From Macrococcus sp. 19Msa1099 (GTDB lineage: Bacteria; Bacillota; Bacilli; Staphylococcales; Staphylococcaceae): 64,000 nucleotides of DNA. Position 1 is the first letter of the stretch. Every line of letters begins with the position of its first letter. This document shows, piece after piece, positions 18,646 to 26,422 of the stretch. The stretch is taken from assembly GCA_019357535.2 (NCBI GenBank), contig CP079955.1, forward strand, positions 1,550,001 to 1,614,000. The letters are read 5' to 3'. The notes beneath the pieces are model-generated. The model saw only the letters and a list, made by a program, of their open reading frames with translations. It was not told the origin of the DNA and made no database searches. The position numbers and the translations under genes were made by a program.

Positions 18646-18867
18646 ATGAGAACAAGAGCAGATGTATTAGCAGAATTGTATGAGGTAAGAAAGAGAAAGC
18701 CGAATTCCTATGCTTCTAATATGCATAAGGTCGGCAAGATCAATGAGCTGGAACGTGAACTTAGAGAAATCGAAACAGAGCACCAGCTTCCTTCCGTCAG
18801 TAAAGAACGAGAGAAGAAAATAGAGTTTGTCGTAGAGGGCCTAAAGATTACGATAGAGCATATATAG
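18646..18867 (+). CDS. Small protein under SAM-riboswitch control
   Basis: A 73-residue, highly charged, mostly helical protein (likely coiled coil in KINELERELREIETEH) with no signal peptide, cysteine or membrane helix. ATG 18646 lies about 9 nt after AAGGAGTG. It is the only gene between the S-box and the terminator at 18871, so the riboswitch appears to exist for this gene alone. S-box targets are normally methionine or cysteine enzymes and transporters. This protein has no recognisable function and is probably linked to sulfur or SAM metabolism. Confidence 0.78.
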   Translation: MRTRADVLAELYEVRKRKPNSYASNMHKVGKINELERELREIETEHQLPSVSKEREKKIEFVVEGLKITIEHI

Positions 18868-18870
18868 AAA

Positions 18871-18909
18871 AAGGAAATCTCAGTGATTGATCATCACTGA
18901 GATTTCCTT
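18871..18909. terminator. Bidirectional terminator
   Basis: A 16-bp perfect stem (18871-18886 with 18894-18909) with a 7-nt loop lies between the S-box gene and the convergent dehydrogenase gene. Confidence 0.9.
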
Positions 18910-18933
18910 CTATATTTAAACGCTTGCTATCAT

Positions 18934-20085
18934 CTATTCAGGCTTAAGTATAACTTTGATATTGTTGTCTTTCTTCTTATCGAATACTTTATAAGCTTCA
19001 TCAGCTTTTTCTAGCGGGAAAGTATGGGTGATGATCTCTGTAGGATCAAATACTTCGTCTTTAATCATCTGATAGAGTTTAGGCATCAAGTGAATTACAG
19101 GTGCTTGTCCACTTGTCACCCTAACGTTACGGTTAAAGATCAGATCAAGCGGGAAATTATCTGCAGGAGTACCGTAGATTCCGGTAAGCTGGATTGTACC
19201 AAATTTTCTTACAGATTCAGCAGCTGTAATGATCGGGCTAATTGTGCCACGTTGCTGAGAACGTCTTGATAACTTCGGTTCTGGACTTGATTGTTGCCCG
19301 TCCATACCTACACAGTCAATGACAACATCTGCGCCACCTTGTGTCTTTTCTTTAAGCAACTTTCCAATTTCTTTCTCTTCATCAAAGTTATACACTTCAG
19401 CACCGTTATACTTTTTCGCATGATCAAGACGGTGTTGTACATTATCGATTGCAATAACTCTTTCAGCACCTTTTAATTTTGCGAACTTCTGTGCCATTAA
19501 TCCAATAGGACCACAACCTAACACAATTACAGTGTCTCCTGGTTTAACGCCTGCATGTTCTACACTCCAGTATGCAGTAGGTGCAACGTCTGATAAGAAT
19601 AATACCTGCTCATCCTTTAAGTTATTATCTGGTACCTTAAATGAAGAGAAGTCAGCATGTGGTACTCTTAAATACTCTGCCTGTCCACCCCAATGATTGC
19701 CATGAAGGTTACCGAAACCAAATAATCCGCCGTTATCTAACTTCCAGTTAGCAGGCGTCTCATTAGAATTATCACATTGAGATTCCATGTCATGCTGACA
19801 GTAGAAACATTCACCACAGCCAATATTAAAAGGAATAACGACACGATCACCCTTCTTCAGGTTCTTTACATCCTTACCTACTTCTTCGACAATCCCCATA
19901 GGTTCATGTCCGATAACAAAACCAGGTTCCATGAATAAGTCACCTTGGTGATATAAATGTAAATCTGATCCACAAATACCTGAAGCTGTTATCTTAATAA
20001 TCGCATCAGTGGATTCGATAATCTTAGCATCTTCGACTTCTTTCGTTACCATCTTCTTGTGTCCTTGATAAGTTACTGCTTTCAT
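18934..20085 (-). CDS. Zinc-dependent alcohol/formaldehyde dehydrogenase
   Basis: A medium-chain dehydrogenase of about 383 residues. The catalytic zinc motif GICGSDLH is near residue 38 and GHEPMGIVEEVG near 60. Structural-zinc cysteines lie in CGECFYCQHDMESQC, and the NAD-binding VLGCGPIGLMA is near residue 180. An insertion near residue 260 (SPEPKLSRRSQQRG) is typical of glutathione-independent formaldehyde dehydrogenase relatives. The ATG at 20085 follows GGGGG; the frame runs further upstream without a ribosome site. It is monocistronic, and the physiological substrate is uncertain. Confidence 0.88.
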   Translation of the reverse strand: MKAVTYQGHKKMVTKEVEDAKIIESTDAIIKITASGICGSDLHLYHQGDLFMEPGFVIGHEPMGIVEEVGKDVKNLKKGDRVVIPFNIGCGECFYCQHDMESQCDNSNETPANWKLDNGGLFGFGNLHGNHWGGQAEYLRVPHADFSSFKVPDNNLKDEQVLFLSDVAPTAYWSVEHAGVKPGDTVIVLGCGPIGLMAQKFAKLKGAERVIAIDNVQHRLDHAKKYNGAEVYNFDEEKEIGKLLKEKTQGGADVVIDCVGMDGQQSSPEPKLSRRSQQRGTISPIITAAESVRKFGTIQLTGIYGTPADNFPLDLIFNRNVRVTSGQAPVIHLMPKLYQMIKDEVFDPTEIITHTFPLEKADEAYKVFDKKKDNNIKVILKPE

Positions 20086-20264
20086 ATATAGAAACCCCCA
20101 TCTAGTACAAATTTTGAATCTGTTACTATATACCTCTTTTACATATTTCAAAACATGTATTTTATGAAAGTGTATGCCTAAGCAAGCATACAATAGAAGA
20201 GAGACGGTGGCGGAGTAAGTAAGAAAATTTAAAAGTAAGGATTACTGTTACTATCATAATATCT

Positions 20265-20441
20265 TTATTTCTTTAAATTCCTAGCATCATTAAAATCCGC
20301 TCCACCAAAGGCCGCTTTTTCATAAGTTTCGTCTTCTCTCCCCTTTAGACCCGGTGCATCAAAATCAGTATTACCCGTGCGGCCAGCAGGATTATGTTCA
20401 CCATGGTGCTTTGGTGGCCAGTTATTATTTCTCTCGGTCAT
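20265..20441 (-). CDS. Small hydrophilic protein
   Basis: A 58-residue frame opens at ATG 20441, 6 nt after AAAGGAGA, and ends with TAA. The peptide is very polar, Gly/Asn/Asp-rich and likely disordered: MTERNNNWPPKHHGEHN, then RTGNTDFDAPGLKGRED, then YEKAAFGGADFND. The repeated G-x-D-F motif and the good ribosome site support a real gene. The family was not recognised; it could be a stress-induced small protein. Confidence 0.65.
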   Translation of the reverse strand: MTERNNNWPPKHHGEHNPAGRTGNTDFDAPGLKGREDETYEKAAFGGADFNDARNLKK

Positions 20442-20666
20442 AATATTTTCTCCTTTGCATTTAAAATTTAAATTTCATATATTGTATTGAAAGTAAAAAT
20501 TAAAACACAAATTGTAACTATCCTATATTTATTACATTAAAATAAATTTCATATTATACGATAATTTTCAATCTACAACAATGATTTATCAGCCATTTGT
20601 ACAGTCCACCTAAATAGATAGTCCCATAAAAATATTCCCGCTTTCGATATCACATATATAATTTTT
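20442..20666. other. AT-rich intergenic region
   Basis: This spacer separates the minus-strand 58-residue gene from the plus-strand DUF2975 gene. Apart from the expected promoters, no distinct structure was seen before the palindrome at 20667. Confidence 0.5.
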
Positions 20667-20700
20667 TATCGAAAAACAATAAATTTATTGTTTTTCGATA
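20667..20700. promoter_or_regulatory. 34-bp perfect palindrome, probable operator
   Basis: Two 17-bp arms, TATCGAAAAACAATAAA and its exact complement, meet without a spacer 47 bp upstream of the DUF2975 gene. Related GATAAA/CGATAAA motifs recur at 20696 and between 20725 and 20737. This is likely the binding site of the HTH protein encoded downstream, or a cruciform-forming element. Confidence 0.7.
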
Positions 20701-20747
20701 AATATAATGTTATATTTTTATTGATAAACGATAAAGGAGAGATTTTA

Positions 20748-21227
20748 ATGAATAAAAGTATCACATCTTTAAAGTTCACAAAGTACTTTGTAATTTTAGC
20801 ATTTATTGTCACACTACTTACTTCTATAGTGACGATTTCAGAATTCTTCTCAAATTCAATTAGTAATGATCTATGGCATTTTTCAAATCGAGGTTTATAT
20901 TACTTTGGAATCTATATTATTCAATGCATAATTTTATTAATGATTTTAATATTCACTTTTCAACTTATGCAAAAAGTGGATATTGCAGATTATTTTAATA
21001 CAATCAATCATGATAAATTAATGCTCATTGCGATATTAACGATTGGCTATGGAGGTCTTAACTTAGCTAAGAAATATCTTAATGCATCTGTAGAATATTC
21101 AACATTATTAAATACTACAGTAGAAACAAATCTGTTATTATTTATTTTAGGTATAGTAATTCTTTCTTCACTATTTATATACGAAGAATCAAAAAAAATT
21201 AAAGAAGAAAACGACTTAACAATATAG
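20748..21227 (+). CDS. DUF2975 family membrane protein
   Basis: A 159-residue membrane protein with four predicted helices (about residues 12-35, 48-70, 88-105 and 125-145), matching the layout of DUF2975. Members usually sit next to a small Cro/CI-type regulator, as here, and their function is unknown. ATG 20748 is about 6 nt after AAAGGAGA; the frame extends 20 codons upstream into the promoter region. It overlaps or abuts the regulator gene. Confidence 0.82.
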   Translation: MNKSITSLKFTKYFVILAFIVTLLTSIVTISEFFSNSISNDLWHFSNRGLYYFGIYIIQCIILLMILIFTFQLMQKVDIADYFNTINHDKLMLIAILTIGYGGLNLAKKYLNASVEYSTLLNTTVETNLLLFILGIVILSSLFIYEESKKIKEENDLTI

Positions 21228-21236
21228 GTGTATACT

Positions 21237-21449
21237 ATGATCAAAATAAAGTTAGATGAAGTATTAAAAGAGCGAGGTGTTTCTTTAACTGAATTATCAA
21301 AGGCGGTTGATGTTACAATCGCAAATCTATCCATATTAAAGACTGGAAAAGCAAAGGCAGTTCGTTTTAGCACTTTAGAAGCAATATGCGACTATCTTGA
21401 TTGTCAGCCTGGTGATATTATTGTCAATGAAAAGAAGGTATCTGAGTAA
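21237..21449 (+). CDS. Cro/CI-type HTH regulator, YozG-like
   Basis: A 70-residue single-domain regulator. The helix-turn-helix is LTELSKAVDVTIANLSILKTG, followed by the FSTLEAICDYLDCQPGDII motif typical of YozG-like proteins. ATG 21237 is chosen; a GTG at 21228 immediately follows the DUF2975 stop. It is translationally linked to the DUF2975 gene and probably controls the operon through the palindrome at 20667-20700. Confidence 0.88.
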   Translation: MIKIKLDEVLKERGVSLTELSKAVDVTIANLSILKTGKAKAVRFSTLEAICDYLDCQPGDIIVNEKKVSE

Positions 21450-21469
21450 TTTTCAGATACCTTCTTTTC
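21429..21469. terminator. Bidirectional terminator
   Basis: A 17-bp perfect stem (21429-21445 with 21453-21469) with a 7-nt loop spans the stop codons of the HTH gene and the convergent gene at 21468. Confidence 0.88.
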
Positions 21470-21968
21470 ATTTCTTATATATGACAACGCCCCGATCATC
21501 ATAGGGGTAGTAAAATATATCTTCATCTAAATTTGTAATTATTGTTAAAACAGATGCTTTTCTAAAGGTTTGAGATTCATACGCAAAATCTTGATAACAA
21601 ATATCTTTAACTAATTTTTGTAAATTCAAATCACGTTTGTTAATAATATATGCATATTGATGACAATTATCACTTAGTTCATTATGATAGAGACTAAAAT
21701 TAAATCGTTCAAATTGCTTAAAATACTTTATTAAATTTAAACGATAATACCTATCTTTATATGCAACACAAAATATTATCTTTATCTGTTCAACATCTTT
21801 GAATAAAACATGAAAATAATCCGCCATTTCAAATCTTACCTGTTCAAATACAGCGTGATTGAGTTTATCATTATCTATAAAACGACTTTGATTTTTTACG
21901 AGTTCAATATGTTCGAAATCTAAATTTTGTTCGATAATATCTCTGGACATAAGTTGATAGTAATCCAT
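21468..21968 (-). CDS. Hypothetical protein, possibly DUF3885
   Basis: A 166-residue soluble protein. The C-terminal IFYYPYDDRGVVIYKK resembles the YDDRG ending of DUF3885 proteins, whose function is unknown; the N-terminal part is divergent. ATG 21968 follows GGAGGC at 4 nt. It is monocistronic. The family assignment rests on a short motif and is tentative. Confidence 0.6.
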   Translation of the reverse strand: MDYYQLMSRDIIEQNLDFEHIELVKNQSRFIDNDKLNHAVFEQVRFEMADYFHVLFKDVEQIKIIFCVAYKDRYYRLNLIKYFKQFERFNFSLYHNELSDNCHQYAYIINKRDLNLQKLVKDICYQDFAYESQTFRKASVLTIITNLDEDIFYYPYDDRGVVIYKK

Positions 21969-22038
21969 AAAGCCTCCAATGCCTGTTATGTTATTACATA
22001 TATATTAATTTGAATCAATTTTAAGTTGGAGATTTCCT

Positions 22039-22083
22039 ATGCGCAAACTAGAGGTTGTCCCGTATAATTCTGACGAGACATAA
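22039..22083 (+). pseudogene. Remnant of a GrpB-like gene
   Basis: Behind a ribosome site (TTGGAG) an ATG opens MRKLEVVPYNSDET and then stops. The first ten residues match the usual start of GrpB/UPF0157 proteins. Nothing downstream continues the domain, so this is a 5' fragment left by a deletion. Confidence 0.5.
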
Positions 22084-22147
22084 TATCCTAGAATAAAAGT
22101 AAAACTATTATATATACTATATGCATTAGCTAATGAATTAAACTTTT

Positions 22148-22351
22148 CTATCGATTTATTTTCCTAACATTATATTCTTTAATAATAATTAAAACTATTA
22201 TGAAAAACACTAAAAAGGGAATAACATTATTAGATATTTCATACCATTCCCACACATTTCCTGTAGTTAAATAGCTCATTAAAAATTGAATGAGTATAAT
22301 ACTGAAAAATCCTCCTAAACCAGTGTAAACAACATCTTTATTTGTTTTCAT
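22148..22351 (-). CDS. Small membrane protein
   Basis: About 67 residues with two predicted transmembrane helices separated by a short hydrophilic loop (GNVWEWYEISNN) and a basic C-terminus. The ATG at 22351 has AAAGGA 13 nt upstream, a long spacing; the frame also extends upstream to 22396. No family was recognised, and it may be a decaying gene within this patchwork. Confidence 0.5.
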   Translation of the reverse strand: MKTNKDVVYTGLGGFFSIILIQFLMSYLTTGNVWEWYEISNNVIPFLVFFIIVLIIIKEYNVRKINR

Positions 22352-22441
22352 ACTTAATAAACATTCCTTTATATTTTTATATATAATTATAAACACATTT
22401 GTTAAAATATCACAATTTTATTTTTTGAATATTAACTCCTC

Positions 22442-22605
22442 TTACATTACTTCTCTATGTTCTATAAAAGCTTCTGCCAATGCCTATATATGTTCCTTAT
22501 ACTTTAAACTTCTATCCTCCCTATACAATGTAAAAATTTGAATAGAAGCTAAATTACAATTATCATCTAATTTATCATTTTTATTAAAATACACTGGAAT
22601 TAGAA
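22442..22605 (-). pseudogene. 3' remnant of a LysR-type regulator gene
   Basis: A minus-strand frame reads like the C-terminal end of a LysR effector domain (IQIFTLYREDRSLKYKEHI, then a stop, then LAEAFIEHREVM and the natural stop). An in-frame TAG and a missing upstream part show decay. It lies just upstream of merA and may have been its neighbour regulator. The rest of 22352-22657 has no convincing frame. Confidence 0.5.
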
Positions 22606-22657
22606 AGTGCAGGCAATTCACAGAGATGAGTTTTTAGTTGAATTTAAAGAACTTATA

Positions 22658-22692
22658 TGTTTAAATGTAACCATTAAAGTTACATTTAAACA
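22658..22692. promoter_or_regulatory. 14-7-14 inverted repeat upstream of merA
   Basis: Perfect 14-bp arms TGTTTAAATGTAAC and GTTACATTTAAACA flank a 7-bp centre, 64 bp before the merA start. Its place and shape suit an Rrf2-family operator, and the HypR-like gene follows merA. The link is an inference from context. Confidence 0.65.
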
Positions 22693-22756
22693 ATGGATTA
22701 TCATCAAAATATTTATTTTTGATTTACATGAACTTACTTATTGACGGAGGGATAAA

Positions 22757-24079
22757 ATGAAAAATTATGATTTATTAATTTTAGGTTTTGGTAAAGGTGG
22801 TAAAACACTCGCAAAAGCAGCTTCATCTCTAGGAAAAAAAGTGGCAGTTGTTGAGCAGTCAAAAAAAATGTATGGTGGCACATGTATCAATATCGGATGT
22901 ATACCATCTAAAACATTGGTACACGAAGGTTTACATCATAAATCATTCAATCAGGCATTTGAGCGCAAGGACGAAGTTGTATCTGCCCTTAATGAAAAAA
23001 ATTATCATAATTTAGCAGATGATGAAAATATAACAATATTAGATTACACGGCTAAATTTAAATCCAATACTGAAGTATATTTATTAGATAATCAAGATAA
23101 CGTTGTAGATACATTAACAGCAGACAAAATTGTCATAAATACCGGTGCAACTCCTGTTATTCCTGATATTCAGGGGATTAAAGAATCGAAATACTTATAT
23201 GATTCCACAGGAATTATGAATCTAAGCAAACAACCGAAACGACTAATCATTATCGGTGGCGGCTATATTTCATTGGAATTTGCTTCTATGTTTTCTAATT
23301 TCGGCACAGAAGTTACCGTGTTAGAAGCTAGTGACAAACTAATGGTAAAAGAAGATGAGGAAATCGTATCACATGTAATTAAAGATTTAGAGGATAAGGG
23401 TATAAAATTCGAGCTTAGTGTTCAAACCAAAAAATTTGAAGATAAAGATAATTATACAGTCGTCAAAACAAACAAAGGAGACTTTGAAGCTGATGCGGTA
23501 CTGCTTGCAGTTGGCAGAACACCAAACACAGATTTAAATTTAGAAAATACAGATATTACATTAGGAGAACGCGGAGAAATAAAAGTTAACAGTCAGTTAC
23601 AAACATCTGTTGAAGATATCTATGCTATTGGAGATGTTAAAGGTGGAATGCAATTCACTTATATTTCACTAGATGATTTTAGAATTGTTAAAGATAAATT
23701 ATACGGTACAGGTACCCGTACTACTGAAAATAGAGGTGCTGTACCCTATACTGTATTTATAGATCCACCTCTATCTCGTGTGGGATTGACTGCTAAAGAA
23801 GCAAAGGATAGAGGCTATAATATTAAAGTAGGCAGACTTCCAGTAAATAGTATACCGCGCCATAAAGTTAACGATGATGCTAGAGGTTTATTCAAAGTTG
23901 TGATAGATGAAACAACTAATAAAATACTTGGCGCTACATTATATGGTTCTCAATCCGAGGAGATCATTAATATAATAAAGTTAGCAATTGATCAAAACCT
24001 TGATTATTCAGTTTTAAGAGATAATATATATACTCACCCAACCATGATTGAGTCGTTTAATGATCTATTCAATGTTTAA
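22757..24079 (+). CDS. merA: Flavoprotein disulfide reductase, MerA/RclA type
   Basis: A 440-residue pyridine nucleotide-disulfide oxidoreductase. The FAD-binding LGFGKGGKTLAKAA is at the N-terminus, the redox-active CINIGC near residue 43, NAD binding IIGGGYISLEFASM near 160, and the C-terminal dimer domain carries THPTMIES. It lacks the extra N-terminal HMA domain and C-terminal CC pair of true mercuric reductase. It therefore fits the staphylococcal MerA/RclA group that reduces hypothiocyanous acid. ATG 22757 follows GGAGGG. Confidence 0.85.
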   Translation: MKNYDLLILGFGKGGKTLAKAASSLGKKVAVVEQSKKMYGGTCINIGCIPSKTLVHEGLHHKSFNQAFERKDEVVSALNEKNYHNLADDENITILDYTAKFKSNTEVYLLDNQDNVVDTLTADKIVINTGATPVIPDIQGIKESKYLYDSTGIMNLSKQPKRLIIIGGGYISLEFASMFSNFGTEVTVLEASDKLMVKEDEEIVSHVIKDLEDKGIKFELSVQTKKFEDKDNYTVVKTNKGDFEADAVLLAVGRTPNTDLNLENTDITLGERGEIKVNSQLQTSVEDIYAIGDVKGGMQFTYISLDDFRIVKDKLYGTGTRTTENRGAVPYTVFIDPPLSRVGLTAKEAKDRGYNIKVGRLPVNSIPRHKVNDDARGLFKVVIDETTNKILGATLYGSQSEEIINIIKLAIDQNLDYSVLRDNIYTHPTMIESFNDLFNV

Positions 24080-24222
24080 TTTATAATTGATTATCAAATC
24101 AATAGCATCAAAAATTCCCATTTCCTGAACAAGTGTTATGATGAATCCTCTACGCTTAATCACAGGATTTTCCCGTGGAAATATATTATTTGAATGTAGA
24201 TAGCGTTAAATGAAAAAAAGAG

Positions 24223-24681
24223 GTGGCTTTTATCAATCAACAGTTTAATATAGCTATTCATGTATTAGTATTTCTAGGTAAACATAGTAATGAACAGTTC
24301 TCGAGCCTGGAGCTATGTGAATCAGTCTGTGTACATCCTGTTCAGTTACGCAAGGTGATGCGTTTATTAAGTTTTAACAAATTAGTAGAAACAAGATACG
24401 GTAAAAAAGGTGGGTATAGAGCTATAGATGATTGTTTAAATATATCCTTAGCTAAATTATTCATGATATTTAGAGATGTAGATAATGACACTCGTATTTT
24501 TACTGGAAAAGAAGATAGTGACTGTAAAATATCAAGAAGTATGAGAACAACAATGTATAATTTTTCTGTAAAAGAATACGATCTATTAAAAGAATATTAC
24601 AAAAATATTTATATAGGAGATATATTAGCAGATATCAATGAGGACAATACTAATGAAAAAAAGAATTTAATCCATAGTTAA
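24223..24681 (+). CDS. hypR: Rrf2-family redox regulator, HypR-like
   Basis: A 152-residue Rrf2-type winged-helix protein (HPVQLRKVMRLLSFNKLVE recognition region, then the GKKGGYRA wing). Cysteines at 32, 36, 71 and 101 are present; positions 32 and 101 fall close to the Cys33/Cys99 pair used by S. aureus HypR for oxidant sensing. HypR represses merA there, and the two genes are adjacent here, though in the order merA-hypR. The annotated GTG start overlaps the GAGGTGG ribosome site, so the true start is uncertain. Confidence 0.75.
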   Translation: MAFINQQFNIAIHVLVFLGKHSNEQFSSLELCESVCVHPVQLRKVMRLLSFNKLVETRYGKKGGYRAIDDCLNISLAKLFMIFRDVDNDTRIFTGKEDSDCKISRSMRTTMYNFSVKEYDLLKEYYKNIYIGDILADINEDNTNEKKNLIHS

Positions 24682-24733
24682 TTGACTAAATTCTATAGAG
24701 TTATTCCCATTGGTTTTGGAGTTTGTCATATAA

Positions 24734-24770
24734 CATAATTTTAGTGTGATATAAACACACTAAAATTATG
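24734..24770. promoter_or_regulatory. 15-bp inverted repeat upstream of the CtsR promoter
   Basis: Perfect arms CATAATTTTAGTGTG and CACACTAAAATTATG with a 7-nt loop lie between hypR and the heat-shock promoter. There is no T run on either side, so it may be an operator or a rho-independent terminator without a tract. Confidence 0.55.
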
Positions 24771-24791
24771 AATAAAAATTACACAAAAACT

Positions 24792-24821
24792 ATTGACCTT
24801 TTTTGACCAATTTGATATAAA
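24792..24821 (+). promoter_or_regulatory. CtsR operator overlapping the hsp20 promoter
   Basis: ATTGACC, TTT, TTTGACC (24792-24808) matches the tandem heptad CtsR box in reverse orientation with one deviation. The first TTGACC serves as -35 and TATAAA (24816-24821) as -10, 17 bp apart. CtsR would repress this promoter until heat or protein stress. Confidence 0.8.
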
Positions 24822-24861
24822 TATAAGTGTAAGATATATAGTTTGTTTAGGAGGCGATTAT

Positions 24862-25042
24862 ATGACATTAAATCTTAATCAAATTAATCATCAAGGCGGT
24901 GCACAAACGCACAAACGGTGTTAGTTTTAAACATGCATTGAATGACCCTATGAATTTTGTTGAGTTTGAAACACATAATAGCTGGAATGAGTACCTCAAA
25001 TCTTTGGAACTGATTAAATCAATTAATTTAAAAGTAAAATAA
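24862..25042 (+). pseudogene. Frameshifted small gene ahead of hsp20
   Basis: Behind TTAGGAGGCG, ATG 24862 opens 20 codons (ending THKRC) that stop at 24924. The next frame then continues for about 42 codons (NGVSFKHALNDPMNFVEFE to INLKVK) and ends at 25042, 23 bp before hsp20. A duplicated CACAAACG lies at the break. The likely reading is one 60-residue gene broken by a frameshift, although a leader peptide is possible. The family is unknown. Confidence 0.55.
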
Positions 25043-25065
25043 AAAATTACAAGGAGTGGTTTTCT

Positions 25066-25500
25066 ATGGCTTATGAATTAGATCGTTTTAATAACAGTTT
25101 ATTAGATATGACACCAAGCTCATTATTCAGAGATTTTAGCAAGCAATTCTTTAATACTCTACCAGATATGCAAAGTATGAAGACTGACATCGAAGAAAAA
25201 GATGATCAATATGAAATGACAGTCGAATTACCTGGTTATACAAAGGACTCACTTGATATTTCGTATAATAATGGTTATCTAACAATCAAAGCAGAAAATA
25301 ACATTATAAATGAATCAACAGATGAAGAAGGTAAGATGATCCAGAAAGAAAGATCATACAGCAACATGCAACGTGCGTATGCACTAAGTAATGTCGATAG
25401 CGACAATATCCAAGCTTCCTTTAAAGACGGTGTCTTAAAAATAACATTACCTAAGATAGAAAAGACTATTAAAAAGTCAATTGAAATTAAAGAAGGATAG
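25066..25500 (+). CDS. hsp20: Small heat-shock protein, Hsp20 family
   Basis: A 144-residue ATP-independent holdase that binds unfolding proteins. The alpha-crystallin domain spans about residues 40-140 (YEMTVELPGYTKDSLDIS, GVLKITLPK), with the I-x-I-like tail IEIK at the end. ATG follows AAGGAGTGG. Transcription probably starts at the CtsR-controlled promoter at 24792-24821 and ends at the hairpin at 25533. Confidence 0.92.
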   Translation: MAYELDRFNNSLLDMTPSSLFRDFSKQFFNTLPDMQSMKTDIEEKDDQYEMTVELPGYTKDSLDISYNNGYLTIKAENNIINESTDEEGKMIQKERSYSNMQRAYALSNVDSDNIQASFKDGVLKITLPKIEKTIKKSIEIKEG

Positions 25501-25532
25501 TTTTTAAAGGAAGTTTAGTTAAAATAACATGT

Positions 25533-25570
25533 AAACATCACTGAGAACATAATTCTCGGTGATGTTTTTT
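25533..25570 (+). terminator. hsp20 terminator
   Basis: A 15-bp stem with one G-U pair (25533-25547 with 25553-25567) and a 5-nt loop is followed by a T run. Confidence 0.9.
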
Positions 25571-25673
25571 TGTATACAATTTCTAGATAACTGCATTCCT
25601 CTTGTGGCTATAGTTAAGGATAAATAGTAACTTCTGCTTAGCGAATTCACTTAGTCTCCCACCCTGCTTAAAA

Positions 25674-25910
25674 CTAAGCCGTACCATCCAGGAAAGCAGT
25701 GACAAACAGCTCCCCTTTGCGCGTAACAGAGATGCGCATAGACGGAGATAGTTCTGTACCGATGAAATAATCGATGTGCAGTTCGATCATACACAGTTCA
25801 ACAAGGAGACTAATAAGCTCAATATCCATCTGTGCGTTGAAGTAATTACGGTGTACATTGGATTTCATTTCAATTAATAGCATATGTATGTGATGCAGCG
25901 TATCGTCCAT
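25674..25910 (-). CDS. Hypothetical protein
   Basis: A 78-residue soluble, helical protein (MDDTLHHIHMLLIEMKSN, then IELISLLVELCMIELHID) with a short beta-rich end. ATG 25910 follows GGGAGGAC at 5 nt, a strong ribosome site. It is divergent from the HTH gene at 26171. No family was recognised. Confidence 0.65.
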   Translation of the reverse strand: MDDTLHHIHMLLIEMKSNVHRNYFNAQMDIELISLLVELCMIELHIDYFIGTELSPSMRISVTRKGELFVTAFLDGTA

Positions 25911-26170
25911 GGATGTCCTCCCTATGCCGTGGTGTAATTTTATAATATTTCGGTTGTTGAAATATAAGTAAGAAGTTGCGAATTTGGAAAGTTTTCACTA
26001 AATCATATGTATGCACGATATAATGATTTATTGTGAATAAAAAACATACACATAATAAACCTTATATTATATAACAAATGAAATGTATTGCGTCATTTAT
26101 TGCCAACATCGCAACTATCCCCAAACACATAACAAATATTGATACTTTCACGTAAAGTGAAGGTGATCAG
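25911..26170. other. Divergent intergenic region
   Basis: AT-rich spacer between the 78-residue gene and the HTH gene. It contains promoter-like AT motifs but no clear operator. A short CTTTCACG/CGTAAAGTG match lies close to the HTH ribosome site. Confidence 0.4.
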
Positions 26171-26392
26171 ATGGACAATATTACAGTTGCTGAGGCACTA
26201 AGGTGGCATAGAGAGAACCTAGACTATAGTGCGAAGGAAGTTGCCGCGCATATCAATGTGACCCCGTCGATCTATTCGAAGATTGAAAGCGGCAATCGCC
26301 TCGTGACGGTCCCAGAGTTTAAGCGTATAGCAGAATTGTTTGGCATGACGATGGAAGAACTATGTGTAATACCAAGCAGAAAGAAGAGATAG
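26171..26392 (+). CDS. XRE-family HTH protein
   Basis: A 73-residue single HTH_3 domain: YSAKEVAAHINVTPSIYSKIESG is the helix-turn-helix, followed by TVPEFKRIAELFGMTMEEL. ATG follows GAAGGTGA. No phage genes are nearby, so it is a stand-alone regulator of unknown target, perhaps the divergent 78-residue gene. Confidence 0.85.
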   Translation: MDNITVAEALRWHRENLDYSAKEVAAHINVTPSIYSKIESGNRLVTVPEFKRIAELFGMTMEELCVIPSRKKR

Positions 26393-26412
26393 GTTCCCTA
26401 TCTCTTTTTTTG
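26384..26412 (+). terminator. Terminator of the XRE gene
   Basis: A 10-bp perfect stem (26384-26393 with 26397-26406) with a 3-nt loop is followed by a T run. Confidence 0.9.
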
Positions 26413-26422
26413 AGCCTATAAA

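Noticed and set aside
22757-24079. True mercuric reductase and mercury resistance operon
   Set aside because: No HMA domain, no C-terminal vicinal cysteines, no merR, merT or merP nearby.
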